From Marinobacter sp. SS13-12 (lineage in GTDB: Bacteria > Pseudomonadota > Gammaproteobacteria > Pseudomonadales > Oleiphilaceae), in contig NZ_JASSUA010000001.1 in NCBI RefSeq assembly GCF_030227115.1, positions 1,054,001 to 1,118,000 on the forward strand: a stretch of DNA of 64,000 nt, given 5' to 3'. The position numbers and the translations under genes are program-made. The first letter of the stretch is position 1, and every line of letters begins with the position of its first letter. The notes under the pieces were generated by a model. It searched no databases and was not told the DNA's origin. It saw only the letters and a list, made by a program, of their open reading frames with translations. Of this stretch, positions 54,265 to 63,303 are shown piece by piece.

Positions 54265-55707
54265 GTGGACAAGCGTAAGGTAGATGTCGCGATTATCGGA
54301 GCAGGCACGGCCGGCATGGGCGCCTATCGTGCCGCCCGCAAGCATACGGATAATCTTGTCATGATTGAAGGGGGCCCCTATGGGACAACCTGTGCCAGGG
54401 TTGGTTGCATGCCGAGTAAGCTGCTGATTGCGGCTGCAGACAGTGCCAACCACCTGAAGAAGGCTCCGGTGTTTGGCGTTCATCCCGGTGATGTCCGTAT
54501 CGACGGCAAGGCAGTGATGGAAAGGGTGCGCAAGGAGCGGGATCGTTTCGTGGACTTCGTATTGGAAGCGGTTGAAGATTTCCCGGAAGCTCATCGCGTT
54601 CGTGGCCACGCCCGGTTCCTGTCACCACACCGGATCGTTGTCGGCGATAACCTGGAAATAGAGGCCGGGCGGGTGGTTATTGCCACGGGGTCGCGGCCGA
54701 ATATCCCCGGTTTTCTCAAGGACGCCAAGGATCGCCTGATCGTTAATGACGATGTGTTTGAGTGGGACGATCTGCCAGGTTCGGTGGCGGTGTTTGGCCC
54801 CGGCATTATTGGTCTGGAATTGGGGCAGGCGCTCAGCCGGCTGGGAGTGCGGGTTCGCATGTTTGGCGTTAGCGGTGGTGTCGGTCCGCTCCAGGAAGAC
54901 GCCATTCGGGAGTATGCGCTCAAGTCGTTCAATGAAGAATTTCCTCTGGATGCAGACGCCAAAGTGAAGTCAGTGGAGAGGACAGACGAAGGTGTCAGCA
55001 TCCGGTTTACCGATCCTGATCACGGTGAAGTGACGGAAACCTTTGATTACCTGCTGGCGGCTACGGGCCGGCGTCCGAATGTGGATGGGCTGGATGTCCA
55101 GAATGCCGATATTGCCCAGGATGACCGGGGCGCTCCGCTGTTTGACCACTACACGCTCCAATGCAGTGGCAGCCACATATTCATTGCCGGCGATGCCAAT
55201 AACGACGCTCCACTGCTGCACGAGGCTGCCGACGAGGGGCGCATTGCAGGCGACAACGCCGGCCGTTATCCCGACGTACGGGCAGGATTGCGAAGGGTAC
55301 CGCTGGGTATTGTGTTTACCGACCCGCAGATCGCCACGGTAGGCATGACTCTGAAGGAAGTCAGCGAGCGCTGTAAAGGATGTTACGCCGTTGGCGAAGT
55401 CTCGTTTGAAGGGCAGGGGCGTAGCCGGGTCATTGGTGCCAATAAAGGTTTGCTGCATCTATACGGTGAGCGCGGTAGCGGATTGTTTCTTGGCGCAGAG
55501 ATGTTTGGACCTGCCGCCGAACATATTGGCCACCTGTTGGCCTGGGCCGTACAAAATCGCATGACCGTGAGTGAAATGCTTGATATGCCGTTTTACCACC
55601 CGGTCATTGAAGAGGGACTCCGTACCGCCCTGCGGGATCTCAACCGCAACCTTGATATTGGCCCGCAACCGGTTGAGCAATGCCTGGATTGTGGCCCGGG
55701 TGGCTAA
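54265..55707 (+). CDS. Flavin disulfide reductase, dihydrolipoyl dehydrogenase-like
   Basis: A 480-residue class I pyridine nucleotide-disulfide oxidoreductase. The FAD motif is [17 protein letters not shown]. The redox Cys pair is [14 protein letters not shown], the NAD(P) domain has [21 protein letters not shown], and the dimerisation domain has the HPxxEE pair in YHPVIEEGL. It lacks a lipoyl domain, is not beside E1/E2 genes, and may act on another disulfide. The start is GTG 54265 with AGGAG upstream. It is read separately from the divergent LysE gene. Confidence 0.87.
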   Translation: MDKRKVDVAIIGAGTAGMGAYRAARKHTDNLVMIEGGPYGTTCARVGCMPSKLLIAAADSANHLKKAPVFGVHPGDVRIDGKAVMERVRKERDRFVDFVLEAVEDFPEAHRVRGHARFLSPHRIVVGDNLEIEAGRVVIATGSRPNIPGFLKDAKDRLIVNDDVFEWDDLPGSVAVFGPGIIGLELGQALSRLGVRVRMFGVSGGVGPLQEDAIREYALKSFNEEFPLDADAKVKSVERTDEGVSIRFTDPDHGEVTETFDYLLAATGRRPNVDGLDVQNADIAQDDRGAPLFDHYTLQCSGSHIFIAGDANNDAPLLHEAADEGRIAGDNAGRYPDVRAGLRRVPLGIVFTDPQIATVGMTLKEVSERCKGCYAVGEVSFEGQGRSRVIGANKGLLHLYGERGSGLFLGAEMFGPAAEHIGHLLAWAVQNRMTVSEMLDMPFYHPVIEEGLRTALRDLNRNLDIGPQPVEQCLDCGPGG

Positions 55708-55725
55708 CGCCACAGGGCCCCTGTG

Positions 55726-56001
55726 TCAAAAGCTCCTGGCAACCGGCCCCGGTGATTTGTTGGCTGCATCCCTTGCAATCAGTTGCTTACGGGCCCATAT
55801 CTTCTCATGGAAGAAGTAGGCAACCGTATTGATGGCTGGCTCCACCATGGCGATCAGGCTTCCTATGAGCAGGTCGCCGGTCAGGAGGTAGGCGACGGTA
55901 AACGCAACGGTGAAGTGGGTTATCGCAAACGTGATGGTTTTCAGCACGGAGTTGTCACCCTTGGCTCGGTGATTATGAACAAACATCTTCAACGTACTCA
56001 T
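55726..56001 (-). CDS. DUF2061 domain-containing membrane protein
   Basis: A 91-residue protein with two hydrophobic segments. The DUF2061 signature is visible as SVLKTITFAITHFTVAFTVAY, read as KTITFAITHFTVAFTVAY, followed by GSLIAMVEPAINTVAYFFHEKIW with its conserved HEK/W end. The frame extends to 56142, but ATG 56001 gives the family length. A Fur-like box lies 45 bases upstream. Its function is unassigned, and it is divergent from dps. Confidence 0.82.
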   Translation of the reverse strand: MSTLKMFVHNHRAKGDNSVLKTITFAITHFTVAFTVAYLLTGDLLIGSLIAMVEPAINTVAYFFHEKIWARKQLIARDAANKSPGPVARSF

Positions 56002-56045
56002 GATCGGCTCTGCCTGCTCAGTGACTATGAATCCATTCAATAGCA

Positions 56046-56061
56046 AGTGATAATCATTGTT
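56046..56061. promoter_or_regulatory. Fur-like box in the DUF2061/dps intergenic region
   Basis: AGTGATAATCATTGTT matches 13 of 16 positions of the Fur core AATGATAATCATTATC, including the 11-base central TGATAATCATT. It lies 45 bases upstream of the DUF2061 start and 163 upstream of dps. Iron control is plausible for either gene. Confidence 0.5.
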
Positions 56062-56085
56062 AAATTGATTGTTTGAACAGATTCT

Positions 56086-56100
56086 ATAGCGTTCTGCTAT
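56086..56100. promoter_or_regulatory. OxyR-like half-site upstream of dps
   Basis: ATAG, seven bases, CTAT at 56086-56100 fits one half of the OxyR pattern. The second half is not visible. It lies 10 bases before a TTGACG -35-like box at 56111-56116, a usual place for an activator of dps. It is a single short match, so the confidence is limited. Confidence 0.35.
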
Positions 56101-56224
56101 TGATGTGCGGTTGACGGAATTGCTTTGTACTATAAAAAACATTAAATAACTAAACTTTATCTATCGATCATATTCCGTTAGTGTGTTGATTAAATCATTC
56201 GGATAACTGTCAAGGAGACACGTT

Positions 56225-56698
56225 ATGAGCAAGAACTTTATTGGTCTGGATACCGAGAAGACCCAACAATTGGCGAATTCACTGAACGATCTGCTTTCCA
56301 ACTACCAGATCTTCTATATGAACGTGCGCGGCTATCACTGGAACATCAAGGGTGACAACTTCTTCGAGCTTCACGCCAAGTTCGAGGAGCTGTACGACGA
56401 CCTGCTGCTGAAAATCGATGAGATTGCAGAGCGGGTACTGACTCTGGGCCATCGCCCGGCACACGCTTACAGCACTTACATCGAGAAGTCGGAAGTACCT
56501 GAGCGCAAGGACGTCGCTGATGGTAAGGATGCAGTAGGGAACATCGTTGAGAGTTTTGCCAAGTTGATTGGTAAGCAGCGAGAGTTGCTGCATCTGGCAG
56601 GAGAGGCCGATGATGAAGGCACAGTTGCGCTGATGAGCGACTACATTTCGCAGCAGGAAAAAACCGTCTGGATGTATCGCAGCTATCTGGGTCAGTAA
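56225..56698 (+). CDS. dps: Dps-family ferritin-like DNA protection protein
   Basis: A 157-residue four-helix ferritin-like protein. The Dps ferroxidase signature is VRGYHWNIKGDNFFELHAKFEEL, seen as GYHWNIKGDNFFELHAKF near residue 38, with the acidic YDDLL and AERVLTLG in the next helix. It oxidises and stores iron using peroxide and protects DNA. The N-terminus is short and not Lys-rich, so DNA binding is uncertain. AAGGAG precedes the ATG. It has its own terminator. Confidence 0.93.
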   Translation: MSKNFIGLDTEKTQQLANSLNDLLSNYQIFYMNVRGYHWNIKGDNFFELHAKFEELYDDLLLKIDEIAERVLTLGHRPAHAYSTYIEKSEVPERKDVADGKDAVGNIVESFAKLIGKQRELLHLAGEADDEGTVALMSDYISQQEKTVWMYRSYLGQ

Positions 56699-56726
56699 GT
56701 CCAGACTGCTGTAATTGCCTTGAATG

Positions 56727-56754
56727 ATGGCGGCCGCGTGGTCGCCATTTTTTT
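56727..56754 (+). terminator. Intrinsic terminator of dps
   Basis: ATGGCGGCC (56727-56735) pairs with GGTCGCCAT (56740-56748) around GCGT, followed by a T-run to 56754. Confidence 0.85.
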
Positions 56755-56867
56755 GTCATTGCCATGCCAATGAAACATTTATGACTCTGAATGGACGCAT
56801 TTCTGTCACCTCTTCTCCATAAAGTATGTCGTTGACAACCACACGTGTAACGACAGAAGAGGCAAGC

Positions 56868-58571
56868 ATGAAATTCCAGAAATCGCTCCTTTCAGCAGCA
56901 ATTCTTACTGCCGCCTTTGGGCTGACTGCCTGTGATGGCGATGACGGCAGCAACGGTAACGACGGTGCACCGGGTACCAGTCAGACCCTGATTGAACTGA
57001 ACGTTCTGGGCACTTACGCCAGTGGTATTTTTGATGAAAGTGCTGCGGAAATTGTCGCCCACGATCCAGCCAGCCAACGTTTGTTTGTAATCAATGCCAA
57101 TGATTCCACGGTGGATGTTCTGGACGTTCAGGACCCGGAGCAGCCGGTCAAGCTGGGGACTATTGATGCCACAGCCGAGGGCGCCGCTGCCAATAGCGTG
57201 GCGGTTTTCGAGGATCTCGTGGCTGTCGCCATAGAGGCAGAGGCCAAGCAGGATAATGGCAAGGTGGTGTTCTACAACAGCACCGACCTGAACAAGGTGG
57301 GCGAGGTAGAAGTGGGCGCCCTGCCGGACATGGTGACCTTCACCCGTGATGGCCAGAAACTGCTTGTGGCCAACGAAGGTGAACCGAACGATGACTATAC
57401 GGTGGACCCGGAAGGTTCTGTTAGCATTATTGATATCTCCAACGGTGTGGCATCCGCTACCGTCACAACGGCCGGGTTTGTTGATTTCAATGGCCAGCAG
57501 GCAGCGCTGACGGAGCAGGGTTTGCGGGTATTCGGACCCGGTGCGTCACTGGCCGAAGACATGGAGCCGGAATACATTGCAGTATCTATCGATGACAAGA
57601 AAGCCTGGGTGGCCCTGCAGGAGAACAACGCGGTGGCTGAATTGGACATTGAAGCCGGTGAAATCACCGCCATCGTCCCGCTTGGCTTCAAGGATCACAG
57701 CCTGATCGGTAACGAGCTGGATGCCAGCAATGACGACAACGGTATCGCTATCCGCAACTGGCCGGTCAAGGGAATGTATCAGCCTGACGCCATAGCCAGC
57801 TATGGCTTTAACGGCAAAACCTATTACATCACCGCGAACGAGGGCGACTCCCGGGATTATGATGGTTTCAGTGAGGAGTTCCGCATTGCCGATCTGACGC
57901 TGGATGCCGCGGCATTCCCCAATGCTGCGGAATTGCAGGAAGACGCTAACCTGGGCCGCCTGAATGTCACCTCGACCCTGGGTTTTGGCGCCTCCTGTGA
58001 TCCCTCTGACCCGGCCAATGTGTCTCTTGTGGATGGCAAATACGACAAGAGCTATGTGGAGAACAACTGCATCTACAGCGAACTCTTCGCTTACGGTGCT
58101 CGTTCCTTTTCCATCTGGTCAGAAGACGGCAAGCGTGTCTTCGACAGTGGCAGTGAATTTGAGCGTATCACTGCGAGTCTGATTCCGGATAACTTTAACG
58201 GAAACAACGACGAAAACTCGTTCGACAACCGTTCCGACGATAAAGGGCCAGAGCCGGAGGCCGTTACTGTTGGCGTCATCAATGGGCAGACCTTCGCCTT
58301 TATCGGCCTCGAGCGCGTAGGTGGCCTGATGGTCTACAACGTGACCAATCCCCAGAACCCTGAGTTCGTTCAATATCTCAACAATCGTGACTTTTCGGTG
58401 TCCCAGGCGGATGTTGAAAGCGGAATGGCCGGTGATCTCGGGCCGGAAGGGTTTGCCTTCATAACTGCTGAAGACAGTCCCAATGGCAAGCCGATGCTGG
58501 CGGTTGGAAACGAGGTAAGTGGTACCACAACCCTGTTTGGTATTGATGTAATAGAACTGTCTGCTGAATAG
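56868..58571 (+). CDS. Choice-of-anchor I family lipoprotein (beta-propeller)
   Basis: A 567-residue predicted lipoprotein. The signal peptide ends in the lipobox LTACD (Cys near residue 23), then a Gly/Asn/Asp-rich linker. The rest is a beta-propeller, with repeats such as RLFVINANDSTVDVLDVQDP, KLLVANEGEPNDDYTVDPEG, YITANEGDSRDYDGF and FAFIGLERVGGLMVYNVTNP. Many members lie near phosphate or nucleotide-scavenging genes, and some carry a 5'-nucleotidase or phosphatase domain. No such domain is visible here. The start is ATG 56868 with AGAGG upstream. It shares a terminator with the next gene. Confidence 0.82.
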   Translation: MKFQKSLLSAAILTAAFGLTACDGDDGSNGNDGAPGTSQTLIELNVLGTYASGIFDESAAEIVAHDPASQRLFVINANDSTVDVLDVQDPEQPVKLGTIDATAEGAAANSVAVFEDLVAVAIEAEAKQDNGKVVFYNSTDLNKVGEVEVGALPDMVTFTRDGQKLLVANEGEPNDDYTVDPEGSVSIIDISNGVASATVTTAGFVDFNGQQAALTEQGLRVFGPGASLAEDMEPEYIAVSIDDKKAWVALQENNAVAELDIEAGEITAIVPLGFKDHSLIGNELDASNDDNGIAIRNWPVKGMYQPDAIASYGFNGKTYYITANEGDSRDYDGFSEEFRIADLTLDAAAFPNAAELQEDANLGRLNVTSTLGFGASCDPSDPANVSLVDGKYDKSYVENNCIYSELFAYGARSFSIWSEDGKRVFDSGSEFERITASLIPDNFNGNNDENSFDNRSDDKGPEPEAVTVGVINGQTFAFIGLERVGGLMVYNVTNPQNPEFVQYLNNRDFSVSQADVESGMAGDLGPEGFAFITAEDSPNGKPMLAVGNEVSGTTTLFGIDVIELSAE

Positions 58572-58587
58572 ACAGACCCTTGATCGG

Positions 58588-58631
58588 AAAGAAAAGCAGC
58601 AGCAGGCGTTCGCCTGCTGCTGCTTTTCTTT
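58588..58631. terminator. Bidirectional intrinsic terminator
   Basis: A perfect 20-base stem (58588-58607 with 58612-58631) around GTTC, followed by T-runs on the plus strand. It lies between converging genes and stops both. Confidence 0.92.
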
Positions 58632-58634
58632 TTT

Positions 58635-59765
58635 TCAGCCTGGGGCAACGGGCTCTAGCGGTGGCACCTGCTGATGGAGAAACCATTTCTCGGTGACCAC
58701 TTTGCGGGTAAACCAGTGGGATCGCATCAGGGTGCTGGCCAGTGGCATTTTGACCCAGTCTGGCACCTGCCAGCCCTGATCCCGGGATACCGCCCGGTTG
58801 CCGAAACGGTGCGCAATCGCTTCACCGTAGGACTGCAGTGACTGGGCGGAATAGTCCTCCCGGTCCCGGATAATGTCTGCTGCAATCAGTGCGGACTCGA
58901 TGGCGGGACGAATGCCTTCGCCACTCTGGGTATAGGCCAGGCCAGCGGAATCCCCGATCAGCAACAGGCCATCGTCTGCCAGGGGCCTCTCCGCGTGGGC
59001 GTATAGGAGATAGGCGTGGCCCTTGAATCGGCCGGGCAGGTCGGAGGGTATGCGTCCTTCTGATTTCATTTCCTCCACAAAGGCATTCAGGTGTTCGCTG
59101 AGCTTGTGATTATCCTCTCTGCCAAGGCCAATGTTGAGGTAGTTGCCTTTACGGAACACCCAGGCATACCCTTTCAGGTCACGGCAGAACCAGAGTTCAG
59201 GGGTGTCGCCACGGGCCTCACAGACTTCCGCCTGCTCCGGCGTCATTTCGAACTCCACTTCCTTGGCGGCCACCACGGTCTCATGGCTGCCGGGGCCATC
59301 GCCGAGCAACCTGGCGACCGGGCAGAAATGGCCTCCCGCCCCCACGATCAGTGGCGCTTCCCAGGTATCGTTGACCACCCAGTTACCGTCTCTGCGAACA
59401 ATGGACTTGACCGGAGTTTTCAGTTGTTTCGGTGCGGTTACCCGGTCCAGAAGATAGGCATCAAACTCGCAACGCCGGATACCGTAGCTGACAACGTCGC
59501 CATGATCATTGACCACCGCGGGTTGCCCCATCATGCCGATACGGAATTGCCGAATGGGTTGCAGGGTGTGCCGGGATCCATACTCGCCCGGATCGATTTC
59601 CAGACTTCGCATGACCGCTGGCGTAACCCAGCCGGCGCAGGTCTTGTCCCTGGGGAAGTCCTGTTTGTCGATGATAAGGACTCTCTTGCCACTGTCCCTG
59701 AGTGCGTGGGCCAGTGTTGATCCGGCGGGTCCGGCGCCAACGATGATCAGGTCGTAATACTCCAT
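58635..59765 (-). CDS. Geranylgeranyl reductase-like FAD-dependent oxidoreductase
   Basis: A 376-residue flavoprotein. The dinucleotide motif is LIIVGAGPAGSTLAHAL, with DFPRDKTCAGWVTPA, a cysteine-bearing motif of the geranylgeranyl reductase family, and the FAD-binding GDSAGLAYTQSGEGIRPAIESA late in the chain. Members reduce isoprenoid or other double bonds or oxidise carotenoid-like or halogenated substrates. Its start overlaps the end of the cyclopropane-synthase gene (TGATG), so it is translationally coupled. This suggests a role in altering the methylated or cyclopropanated fatty acid, but the pathway is not known. Confidence 0.82.
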   Translation of the reverse strand: MEYYDLIIVGAGPAGSTLAHALRDSGKRVLIIDKQDFPRDKTCAGWVTPAVMRSLEIDPGEYGSRHTLQPIRQFRIGMMGQPAVVNDHGDVVSYGIRRCEFDAYLLDRVTAPKQLKTPVKSIVRRDGNWVVNDTWEAPLIVGAGGHFCPVARLLGDGPGSHETVVAAKEVEFEMTPEQAEVCEARGDTPELWFCRDLKGYAWVFRKGNYLNIGLGREDNHKLSEHLNAFVEEMKSEGRIPSDLPGRFKGHAYLLYAHAERPLADDGLLLIGDSAGLAYTQSGEGIRPAIESALIAADIIRDREDYSAQSLQSYGEAIAHRFGNRAVSRDQGWQVPDWVKMPLASTLMRSHWFTRKVVTEKWFLHQQVPPLEPVAPG

Positions 59766-61087
59766 CACCGGGCCTCCGGGGCGGCGGGGAAGGTGTAGAT
59801 ATCCTGTCGGGTCTGGGGCAGCTCATTGTTCTCGCCGTGGGTGAAGACGACCTGGAACAGTTGCAATGCCCCGGCGCGGAACGCCGCTGTGGATCCGGCG
59901 AGGTACATCTCCCAGGCACGGGCAAAATGTTCGTCGTACATGTCCGTGACCGTGTCCATGCTGTTCTGGAAGCGTTCCATCCAGTGAGTCAGCGTCTGGG
60001 CGTAATGCAGCCTCAGGTTCTCGACGTCGAGCACCGAGAAGCCACCGTGCTCACAGATGCCCATGAACTCGGAGATGCTGGGGGGATAAGCGCCCGGGAA
60101 AATGCGTTTTTCGATCCAGGCATTCATCAACATGGGGCGATTGCGGCCAATGCTGTGCAGCAGCGCCAGGCCGCCGGGCTTGAGGGATCGGCGGATGAGT
60201 TCTGACAGTGCCTGATAGTTCTCCTTGCCCACATGCTCGAGCATGCCAATGGAGACGAAGGCATCGTACTGCCCACTGATATTGCGGTAGTCGTCCTCGA
60301 CGTAATCAATCAGATGGTCCAGCTGCTGGCGCCTCGCCTCTTCACGGGCATAGGTGAGCTGTTCTTTCGAGATATTGTAGGAATGTACGTTTACACCGTA
60401 GTTGCGGGCCATATAGCGGGCCAGGCCGCCCCAGCCGCAACCGGCCTCCACCACGGTCATGCCGGGCTTCAGGCGCAATTTGCGGCATACGTGTTCCAGT
60501 TTGGCCAGTTGGGCCTGTTCCAGGGTCAGATCCTGCCTTTCGTAATAGGCACAGGTGTACTGCATCTCTGCCTGATCCAGCCAGAGCCGGTAGAACTCGT
60601 TGCCGAGGTCGTAGTGGTGGTGAATATTTTCCTTGGCCTCCGAGACCCCGGTTGAGCGAGGGTTGTGATTGCGCCACAGGGCTTCCAGCCATTTTGGCCA
60701 CCGCTGTCTGGCCTGATGGACAGCACGATAAAGCGCCTCCATCAGTTCCGTCAGATCACCATCCACCTGCAGTCTTCCGGCGGCGTACAGGTCCCCAAAA
60801 GCGAGGTTGGGATTGGTGACCAGAGCGTATAAAGCCTTGGGGTCGGAGAGCCTGAGGGTGAAGCGTGCATGCCCCTTCTCGGGCTCAATCAACTCATCAT
60901 TCCATAATTGAAAACGCACCGGCGGGGAACCTGTCATGCGCAGCAGTTTGGCGATCAGCCAGCGTTCGTAGCTGTGGGGTGCTCTGTCAGCCTGCTGGTC
61001 TTCAAGTGGCAGCGTCAGAACATGCGGTTTGTGTTCCTGATGATCATCCGTGGCGTCAGTCGCTTTCCGCGCGGTGCTTTCATTCAT
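59765..61087 (-). CDS. cfa: Cyclopropane-fatty-acyl-phospholipid synthase family protein
   Basis: A 440-residue SAM-dependent methyltransferase. The N-terminal ~140 residues form the CFA lipid-binding domain. The C-terminal methyltransferase has KENIHHHYDLGNEFY, QYTCAYY with the conserved Cys, VVEAGCGWGGLARYMA (SAM), FVSIGMLEHVG, LLHSIGRN and a Tyr in LRLHYAQTL. The bicarbonate-binding residues of CFA synthases are therefore in place. It adds methylene or methyl to unsaturated chains of membrane phospholipids. AAGGA precedes the ATG. The reductase-like gene follows directly. Confidence 0.9.
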   Translation of the reverse strand: MNESTARKATDATDDHQEHKPHVLTLPLEDQQADRAPHSYERWLIAKLLRMTGSPPVRFQLWNDELIEPEKGHARFTLRLSDPKALYALVTNPNLAFGDLYAAGRLQVDGDLTELMEALYRAVHQARQRWPKWLEALWRNHNPRSTGVSEAKENIHHHYDLGNEFYRLWLDQAEMQYTCAYYERQDLTLEQAQLAKLEHVCRKLRLKPGMTVVEAGCGWGGLARYMARNYGVNVHSYNISKEQLTYAREEARRQQLDHLIDYVEDDYRNISGQYDAFVSIGMLEHVGKENYQALSELIRRSLKPGGLALLHSIGRNRPMLMNAWIEKRIFPGAYPPSISEFMGICEHGGFSVLDVENLRLHYAQTLTHWMERFQNSMDTVTDMYDEHFARAWEMYLAGSTAAFRAGALQLFQVVFTHGENNELPQTRQDIYTFPAAPEAR

Positions 61088-61293
61088 GGATCCTTGCCTC
61101 CCTTTTCCAGCTGGTTAATCACGAATTGAAGTCGACTTGAGCCTGTCGACAGTGATTCAGCGTCAGGGCGTGTCCCGATAACACAACTGAGAATCGCCTG
61201 TTTCCCCATTCAGTATAGAAAACAAGCGCGATTTGTCATATCCAGAGGAAATTGGTGGCGCTTATGGCGCCAATAGGAGGGCGTAAAGAGGAT

Positions 61294-61323
61294 GCGTACC
61301 GGAGCCGGGCCGCCCCGGTACGC
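61294..61323 (-). other. Inverted repeat after dctM
   Basis: GCGTACCGG (61294-61302) pairs with CCGGTACGC (61315-61323). It lies 42 bases past the end of dctM in the transcription direction and could act as a terminator, although no T-tract is obvious. The remaining 61088-61293 gap holds the cfa promoter and no gene. Confidence 0.5.
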
Positions 61324-61364
61324 TGAGTTCTATTGCTACTGGTGTTGTTCGGTAGGCGTCGTTG

Positions 61365-62660
61365 TCAGTAAGAGGCGCTCATTCCAAACCATTCCGGGAA
61401 AATGACAATCAGAGCCAGCACGAAAACCTGCATCAGGATAAACGGCAACACCCCTTTGTAGATATCCGTGGTTTGCACCCCGGCGGGCGACACCCCCTTG
61501 AGATAGAACAGACTGAACCCGAATGGGGGGGTCAGGAAGCTGGTCTGCAGGTTCATGGCAATCAGAATAGCGAACCAGAGCATATTAATGCCCATGGCTT
61601 CCGCCACCGGCGCCAGGATTGGCACGATGATGAACGAGATCTCCACAAAATCGATGAAGAAACCGAGCACCAGAATGACCAGCATGGCCAGGATGATGAA
61701 GCCCCATTTCTCGCCAGGAAGTTGCAGCAGCCATTCTTCCAGCAGGTAATCGCCTCCGGTGTAGCTGAAGACCATGGAGAACGCGGTTGCACCCACCAGA
61801 ATGGCGAACACCATGGCGGTGACCTTGACGGTATCCTTCGATGCGTCCCAAACCATCTTGAATGAGAACTGGCGGTAGATGATTGCCAGCACGATGGCGC
61901 CGATACCGCCAAGAGCGGAAGATTCCGTCGGCGTAGCTATGCCGGCGAAGATGGAACCAAGGACAACAACGATCAACGCCAGGGGCGGAATGATCGCCAG
62001 CAGGGCCGCGAAAATTTCCTTCTTGCGGGACAGGCCGCTGTCATCCGGCATGGCGGGTGCCATTTGCGGCTGGAAGCGGGTCAGCACCACAATATAGAAA
62101 ATGTAGAGGCCGACCAGGACTACGCCAGGAATAACAGCAGCCTTGAACAGGTCCCCTACCGGCAAGCCCAGGACATCACCAAGAATGATCAGGATGATCG
62201 AGGGCGGAACAATCTGGCCCAGAGTGCCAGCGGCACAGATGGTGCCTGTCGCAAGCCGTTTGTCGTAATCGTGGGCGAGCATGACCGGCAGTGAAATCAG
62301 GCCCATTGCAACAACACTGGCACCAACCACGCCTGTTGATGCCGCGAGCAGGGCACCGACCAGAATGGTTGAGATTGCCAGCCCACCTGGCAGCCCGCCG
62401 AAGAGGCGGCCCATGGAGGTCAGTAGCTGTTCAGCAAGCCTTGTGCGCTGAAGTACAACACCCATGAAAATAAACAGGGGCACGGCCATCAGCACCGTGT
62501 TCTGCATGACGCTCATGATGCGATAGGGCATGAAGGCGAACAGGTCCATGCCTTCGGCAAACACCCCGAAAAACAGGGCAACGCCACCAAAGGTGAAGGC
62601 AACCGGGAACCCCAGCATCAGCAGGAAGAGGGCGGCTACGAACATAATCATGCCGATCAT
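61365..62660 (-). CDS. dctM: TRAP transporter large permease
   Basis: A 431-residue protein with about 12 hydrophobic segments of the DctM/TRAP-T large family. Seen are PVAFTFGGVALFFGVFAEGMD at the N-terminus, LVGALLAASTGVVGASVVAMG, IVPPSIILIILGDVLGLPVGDLF (read as IVPPSIILIILGDVLGLPVG) and FLTPPFGFSLFYLKG near the C-terminus. It imports small organic acids using an ion gradient, together with DctQ and DctP. I chose ATG 62660, which overlaps the dctQ stop. The frame also opens at 62795, but that lies inside dctQ. Confidence 0.93.
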   Translation of the reverse strand: MIGMIMFVAALFLLMLGFPVAFTFGGVALFFGVFAEGMDLFAFMPYRIMSVMQNTVLMAVPLFIFMGVVLQRTRLAEQLLTSMGRLFGGLPGGLAISTILVGALLAASTGVVGASVVAMGLISLPVMLAHDYDKRLATGTICAAGTLGQIVPPSIILIILGDVLGLPVGDLFKAAVIPGVVLVGLYIFYIVVLTRFQPQMAPAMPDDSGLSRKKEIFAALLAIIPPLALIVVVLGSIFAGIATPTESSALGGIGAIVLAIIYRQFSFKMVWDASKDTVKVTAMVFAILVGATAFSMVFSYTGGDYLLEEWLLQLPGEKWGFIILAMLVILVLGFFIDFVEISFIIVPILAPVAEAMGINMLWFAILIAMNLQTSFLTPPFGFSLFYLKGVSPAGVQTTDIYKGVLPFILMQVFVLALIVIFPEWFGMSASY

Positions 62661-63202
62661 GCGAGACCCTCCGCGCCGTGTTTGGCTTCGTAAGTCTTTT
62701 CGCCTGAGAAAACCCGCATGGCAAAGGTCACCATATTGACACCGGCTATTGCGGTAAAGACGGCGGAAATCGGAATCACGCTCTTGATGATCCAACGATG
62801 GGGCAGGCCGCCAGGGTCGCCACTGCCTTCGCCCATACTGTAAGACTCAACGGCGAAATTATAGCCGTAGTTCCAGATCAGATAGGAGAAGGGTATGACA
62901 AAGAGGATCGCCCCGGCGATATTGACCAGGGCCTTGGTCTTGTCGCTCCAATGGGTATAGAAAACGTCGACCCGAACATGACCGTCTGTGCGCAGTGCGT
63001 ATGGGATGCCGAGCAGGAACACCACCGAATACAGGTGCCATTCCATTTCCTGCATGCCTATTGAAACCTCATTGAATACATAGCGAGACACCACGTCAAA
63101 AAAAACGTTGCCTGCCATCAATATCATTGCGACACAGGCCACCCAGCCGCAAAAAATGGACAGCCATGACAGGCCTTCGTCCAGTTTGATAATCCAACGC
63201 AT
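62657..63202 (-). CDS. dctQ: TRAP transporter small permease
   Basis: A 181-residue protein with four hydrophobic segments. The DctQ features are LSIFCGWVACVAMILMAGNVFFDVVSRYVF, read as NVFFDVVSRYVFNEVS, then MEWHLYSVVFLLGIPYALR and the VRVDVFY region. It pairs with DctM, with which it overlaps by 4 bases (ATGA), and sits 101 bases downstream of dctP. Confidence 0.92.
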   Translation of the reverse strand: MRWIIKLDEGLSWLSIFCGWVACVAMILMAGNVFFDVVSRYVFNEVSIGMQEMEWHLYSVVFLLGIPYALRTDGHVRVDVFYTHWSDKTKALVNIAGAILFVIPFSYLIWNYGYNFAVESYSMGEGSGDPGGLPHRWIIKSVIPISAVFTAIAGVNMVTFAMRVFSGEKTYEAKHGAEGLA

Positions 63203-63253
63203 TGATTGCCCCCCGCCAGGTGAGCTGGCGACTTTCCAGTTGCTATAAACGAC

Positions 63254-63286
63254 AAAACCGGGACCACCGCTAGAGCGATCCCGGCT
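63254..63286 (-). other. Stem-loop between dctP and dctQ
   Basis: CCGGGA and TCCCGG pair around an inner short stem (CGCT with AGCG), followed on the minus strand by TTTTG. It may act as a partial terminator that favours binding-protein synthesis over permease. Confidence 0.5.
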
Positions 63287-63303
63287 CCGTTACAGCCGAT
63301 ATG

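Noticed and set aside
56803..56820. A CTGTCAC plus TCTCCAT pair, like a Pho box, before the choice-of-anchor I gene
   Set aside because: The second half matches the PhoB repeat at only about half of its positions; too weak to call.
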